A stretch of 64,000 nucleotides of DNA, taken from Pratylenchus scribneri (Eukaryota > Nematoda > Chromadorea > Rhabditida > Pratylenchidae). The position numbers and the translations under genes were made by a program. The notes below the pieces were generated by a model. The model did no database searches and was not told the origin of the DNA. It saw only the letters and a list, made by a program, of their open reading frames with translations. The number at the start of each line of letters is the position of its first letter. Positions within the stretch are counted from its first letter, which is position 1. The stretch covers positions 310,001 through 374,000 of the forward strand of contig JAQSEB010000105.1 in NCBI GenBank assembly GCA_030063045.1. Reading direction: 5' to 3'. Shown one piece after another: positions 61,204 to 64,000 of this stretch.

Positions 61204-61396
61204 TCGGAGCTCTAAAAATGGACAAAATTTGGGGTTAACTCTGTTATCTGTCGACTTTTTTGATTGATGAGCCAAATGGCACTCAGAAATGCAATAAAAA
61301 TCTTTTCAGAAAATTCATTATGCCAAGAGGTACAGTACCTCAAAGTCTAGGAGAGCTACTAATCTTAGGAGGAGCCACTAATAGAAGAAATACGGT
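61165..61396. repeat. MITE with ACCGTATTT ends
   Basis: Inverted ends TACCGTATTTTATCTATTAG and CTAATAGAAGAAATACGGT, about 230 bp. Inner words include GGTACAGTACCTCAAAG. Directly downstream of the truncated peptide gene. Confidence 0.7.
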
Positions 61397-61781
61397 TGCT
61401 AATTCATCAACAAATGGATGATGAATAAAAATAAAATTTGAATTCGAAAACAATAATCAATTAAATTAGTCATAAAAATATTAAATATTAAAATCTTCTA
61501 TTGAAAAAAGCATCTATCAGATTTACACAAAATTTACTTCGTTTTATTTCCTTCCATTTTACAAATTCGGCGATTATATGTCGCCGTCCCACCCGGCCAT
61601 AATTTAGCCAAATTAAGGGCCCAATCTTTCGAGACTCATATTTCGAACTATATTAGTCGTTCTTTTGAACATCCATAATCCAGTAAAGTAGTTTTAAGAG
61701 AAGAATATAAAATATGATAAAGATGAAAAGATTTGAGAAAATAGTGAGCAAATGGAATGCCTCTCTTTTGCCCTTTCCTCC
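61397..61781. other. Intergenic, upstream of ncRNA copy 3
   Basis: AT-rich. From about 61718, the GATTTGAGAAAATAGTGAG and CAAATGGAATGCC words match the upstream flank of ncRNA copies 1 and 2. Confidence 0.45.
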
Positions 61782-61840
61782 CCCCTCATTTGCTTCCCAT
61801 AAACATTTCCCTGGGTCAATTCCCTCTTTCTATATATACG
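61782..61840 (+). promoter_or_regulatory. PSE-like block and TATA box of ncRNA copy 3
   Basis: CCCCTCATTTGCTTCCC plus ATAAACATTTCCC at 61782-61811, and CTATATATACGA 49 bp from the block start, the same spacing as copy 1. Confidence 0.6.
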
Positions 61841-61855
61841 ACTTGAAAATTTAGT

Positions 61856-62067
61856 TAGTCAGCGGTGTTCTCTGACCGGCGCCCTTTCCCCTTCCAATAA
61901 TAACAGTGAGCCCAGCATTGCTGGAGGAAACATGAAACAAAGCCCCGGAGTCCCCGACAATCATGTCCTCTGGGAGAATGCCGAAAAGCATAAAGCGGAA
62001 CCTGCAACCGCTTTTGGAAGGGTTGTATAAATGGGTTGGAGTCGGTCAGGAATACCCAAAATTTTTT
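61856..62067 (+). ncRNA. Putative Pol III structured RNA, family copy 3
   Basis: Shares with copy 1 AGTCAGCGGT, GGCGCCCTTTCCCCTTCCAA, AATAACAGTG, TGCTGGAGGAAA, ATGCCGAAAAGCAT and GCGGAAC, plus the 3' block TTGGAAGGGTTG, GGGTTGGAGTCGGTC and GGAATACCC, ending in T6. The middle is expanded but keeps complementary arms (CCCCGGAG ... CTCTGGG; GACAATCATGTCC). Longest copy, about 210 nt. Confidence 0.6.
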
Positions 62068-62785
62068 CATAATTTTTTAAATTTTAATTAAATAATTTGA
62101 ATGAAAGGCATATTAAACACACATAAAATAATCGAAAATAGATAGCTAATTAGATTATTTAATTTTGGCCAATGATCGAGCGAATTAAATTAAACCGCTG
62201 ATTTACCCAAAATAAATTTCAACGGTTAAAAAATGTGGGAATTGGAGCAACGGAGGTACAAAAATTTACTTCCTTTCCTTCATTTTCTTCAATTGCATCA
62301 AATTCGGTGATTTTTGTGCTGCCGGTGCCAATTTCCGCCTCCATTCGTCCACCAGTTAGCATTCAACTCCTTTCAAACCCAATCTAAAACTAATTCATCT
62401 ATCTTAATTGCCTCTTCGCTGACCAAGGTCATCTTTCATTCCCTTTTTGCATCATGTTTATTTTTCACCGAAAAATGTTCGAAAATCACACTTGAATTCT
62501 GCTGACGCTTTAAAATTCCGCAAAATTCGCTGAATTCTTTTGACCCTTCATTTCCATCATCAAACTATTTCATCAGGCAACTGCTGCTTTTGGCTACAAA
62601 ATAAACGCAGTTTGACCTCTTCTGATCAATTTATTTGCGGATTTTTTAGTTTGTGACCTCCAAATATTGGGTCATTTATAAAAGCACCATCCAATTCATT
62701 TTCCAAGCCGAAAGCATTCATTTCATTTTTCACAAAATATTTATTTTCCAATTTCCATCGTTCAAACAACATTTTTTCCAGCAAA
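62068..62785. other. Intergenic, nothing recognised
   Basis: About 700 bp between ncRNA copy 3 and the third Gly/Tyr-rich gene. No supported gene or repeat; the last 150 bp presumably include the promoter. Confidence 0.4.
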
Positions 62786-63398
62786 ATGCAACGCAATTCC
62801 CGGTTAATTCTTTCCTTCATCCTCCTTGTTGTTTTTCTTGCTACATCTGTTAATGGCCAATTCCTTGGCCTCGGTGGAATGCCCGGATTTGGACTTGGAG
62901 GGTCAGTTTTCAATATTCATATTTTTTGGATGAAAACATTTACTTTTTGGGCCATTTATATAAGGCTTTCAATTAAATTAGCTCAAATTTTGAACCAATT
63001 TTAAGGGGGTTAAAAGTTAAAAAAAGAGCTAATAATGAAGAAAAAGCATAGAATTTTTCGTTGAACCGGCATTTAATTTCTCCATCATTTTCAGCTATAA
63101 CTACTATCGTCCATACGGAGGCTACTATGGTGGATATGGAAATGGATACGGATTAGGATATGGAAACAATTATGGAGGCTATGGCGGCGGATATCCCGGC
63201 TATGGAAGTGGATATGGTACCGGATATGGGAATTACGGCAATGGATATAGCAGTGGATACGGAAATTATGGTAGTGGATACGGTAATGGATATGGCACTG
63301 GAGGATATAGTAATGGATACAGCAACAATGGCTATGGAAGTGGATACGGAAGTGGGGGAGGCTACACATTGTACAACACGAATTATGGCAAAAAATGA
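62786..63398 (+). CDS. Gly/Tyr-rich secreted peptide precursor 3
   Basis: Two exons, 62786-62901 and 63095-63398, about 139 aa. The signal peptide (LILSFILLVVFLATSVNG) is followed by QFLGLGGMPGFGLGG. Exon 2 is a long Gly/Tyr/Asn/Ser repeat (YRPYGGYYGGYGNGYG and many GYGN/GYGS units) ending LYNTNYGKK. It has the same architecture as the gene at 59701, including the Lys-rich end. Such peptides are secreted, with antimicrobial or structural roles inferred. The frame was chosen over the other open frames because it keeps the signal peptide, the splice phase and low-complexity Gly/Tyr. Confidence 0.8.
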
Positions 63399-63541
63399 TA
63401 AAATATGCAAATATTCAAAATGCTCAAAAATGTCAAACATTTTTATTATTTGGAATAAATTTTTATTTAATGTTTTTTGGCAAGAATATTTATTATTATG
63501 TAGATTAAAATGAAGGCAAAATCACATGAGAAATAGCATTA

Positions 63542-63830
63542 TTAAATCATTCTTCGAACGCCGGCTGTGGCCCTTCGCCCCAACAGCAAACTTTTGAATG
63601 CCCTTCGAAATTCGGCATTGAAAATTGTGTAAATCACCGGATTCATGAAGGAATTCATATAGCCTTGAAATAATGTGTAATTATATATGTTTTGGGTATG
63701 TGCTAACCAATCCAAGTGGTATAGAAGAATGGGCCAAACCCAACTTGACACCATTGAACACGGAGTTCAAGGCAAATTGCATTGATGATATTCAACGAGA
63801 AAAATGGCACCCAACAACAAAGGAATGTGC
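63542..63830 (-). CDS. Biogenic-amine-type rhodopsin GPCR, C-terminal exons only
   Basis: Two minus-strand exons, 63750-63830 and 63542-63663, the rest lying beyond the window or further upstream. The first carries the end of TM6 with the FxxCWxPFF motif (TFLCCWVPFFSLNIINAIC). The second joins as QWCYMNSFMNPVIYTIFNAE, the NPxxY motif of TM7, then FRRAFKSLLLGRRATAG. This combination is characteristic of dopamine, serotonin, octopamine and tyramine receptors; the ligand cannot be told from this part. The short tail after TM7 is usual for the group. The donor TGG T|GTCAAG was chosen because it keeps the WxxNSxxNP pattern in frame. Confidence 0.85.
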
Positions 63831-64000
63831 CTATAAAAAAGGATATTTGAATTATTTCACTTTTTAATTTCATTTAACTCCCTAATATTCGAATGAGAAT
63901 TGCTTTTTGCTTATTTTATTAACAAGTCTGATGAATCTGAATGAATATTCCTTTAAGGCAATTTTGATTGCCTCTAATGACAGGATACCGAATTTTTGCT

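Noticed and set aside
63091..63440. Minus-strand and alternative plus-strand frames rich in His/Ile or Met/Asp over the third Gly/Tyr-rich exon
   Set aside because: These are shadows of the Gly/Tyr repeat; only the Gly/Tyr frame continues a signal peptide exon through a GT-AG intron in phase.

Overview
The window is eukaryotic and almost certainly nematode. It is AT-rich (roughly 30% G+C by eye), and genes are split into many short exons by introns of 40-60 bp with TTTCAG/TTTTAG acceptors. Nematode-typical families are present: transthyretin-like secreted proteins, an Srg/Srv-like chemoreceptor, a STRM-1-like sterol methyltransferase and Gly/Tyr-rich secreted peptides. Five of roughly one hundred introns I traced begin with GC rather than GT. 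From memory, high GC-AG usage has been reported for Globodera cyst nematodes, so a tylenchid (clade IV) is plausible, but the species is not determined. Exon models were built by hand from reading frame, splice dinucleotides and protein-family knowledge; no search or RNA evidence was available.

0.3-28.6 kb, all on the plus strand: a three-finger C2H2 protein; a PHD-JmjC KDM7-type histone demethylase; the eEF1A lysine methyltransferase EEF1AKMT2; a Cys-rich two-TM protein; a UDP-glucuronosyltransferase whose last intron holds a 4.6-kb minisatellite; a STRM-1-like methyltransferase; an aspartate dehydrogenase-like protein (ASPDH); two transthyretin-like genes; and a chemoreceptor. 28.6-38.3 kb: a secreted acidic precursor (minus), a Ly-6/uPAR-like GPI-type protein (plus), a UDP-galactose 4-epimerase (minus) and a small Cys-rich protein (plus). 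38.3-47.9 kb, minus: a PHLPP orthologue (LRR plus divergent PP2C) and a WDR37 orthologue. 47.9-53.2 kb, plus: BPNT1, apparently damaged, and porcupine, the Wnt O-acyltransferase. 54.4-64 kb: a Cys-rich single-TM protein, a Pro/Cys-rich protein, three Gly/Tyr-rich secreted peptide genes (one lacking its second exon), and the 3' end of a biogenic-amine-type GPCR on the minus strand.

Non-coding content is rich. Three copies of an unnamed structured RNA gene family carry what looks like a type-3 Pol III promoter (conserved PSE-like block, TATA, T-tract terminator). A 24-bp minisatellite occurs at two loci in opposite orientations, both inside introns. There is a 1.2-kb non-autonomous hAT element with an 8-bp target duplication and G-rich ends, and at least two dispersed MITE families plus several foldback elements, mostly in introns. 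The genes are mostly housekeeping or signalling genes with no single shared pathway. The most novel signal is the ncRNA family.
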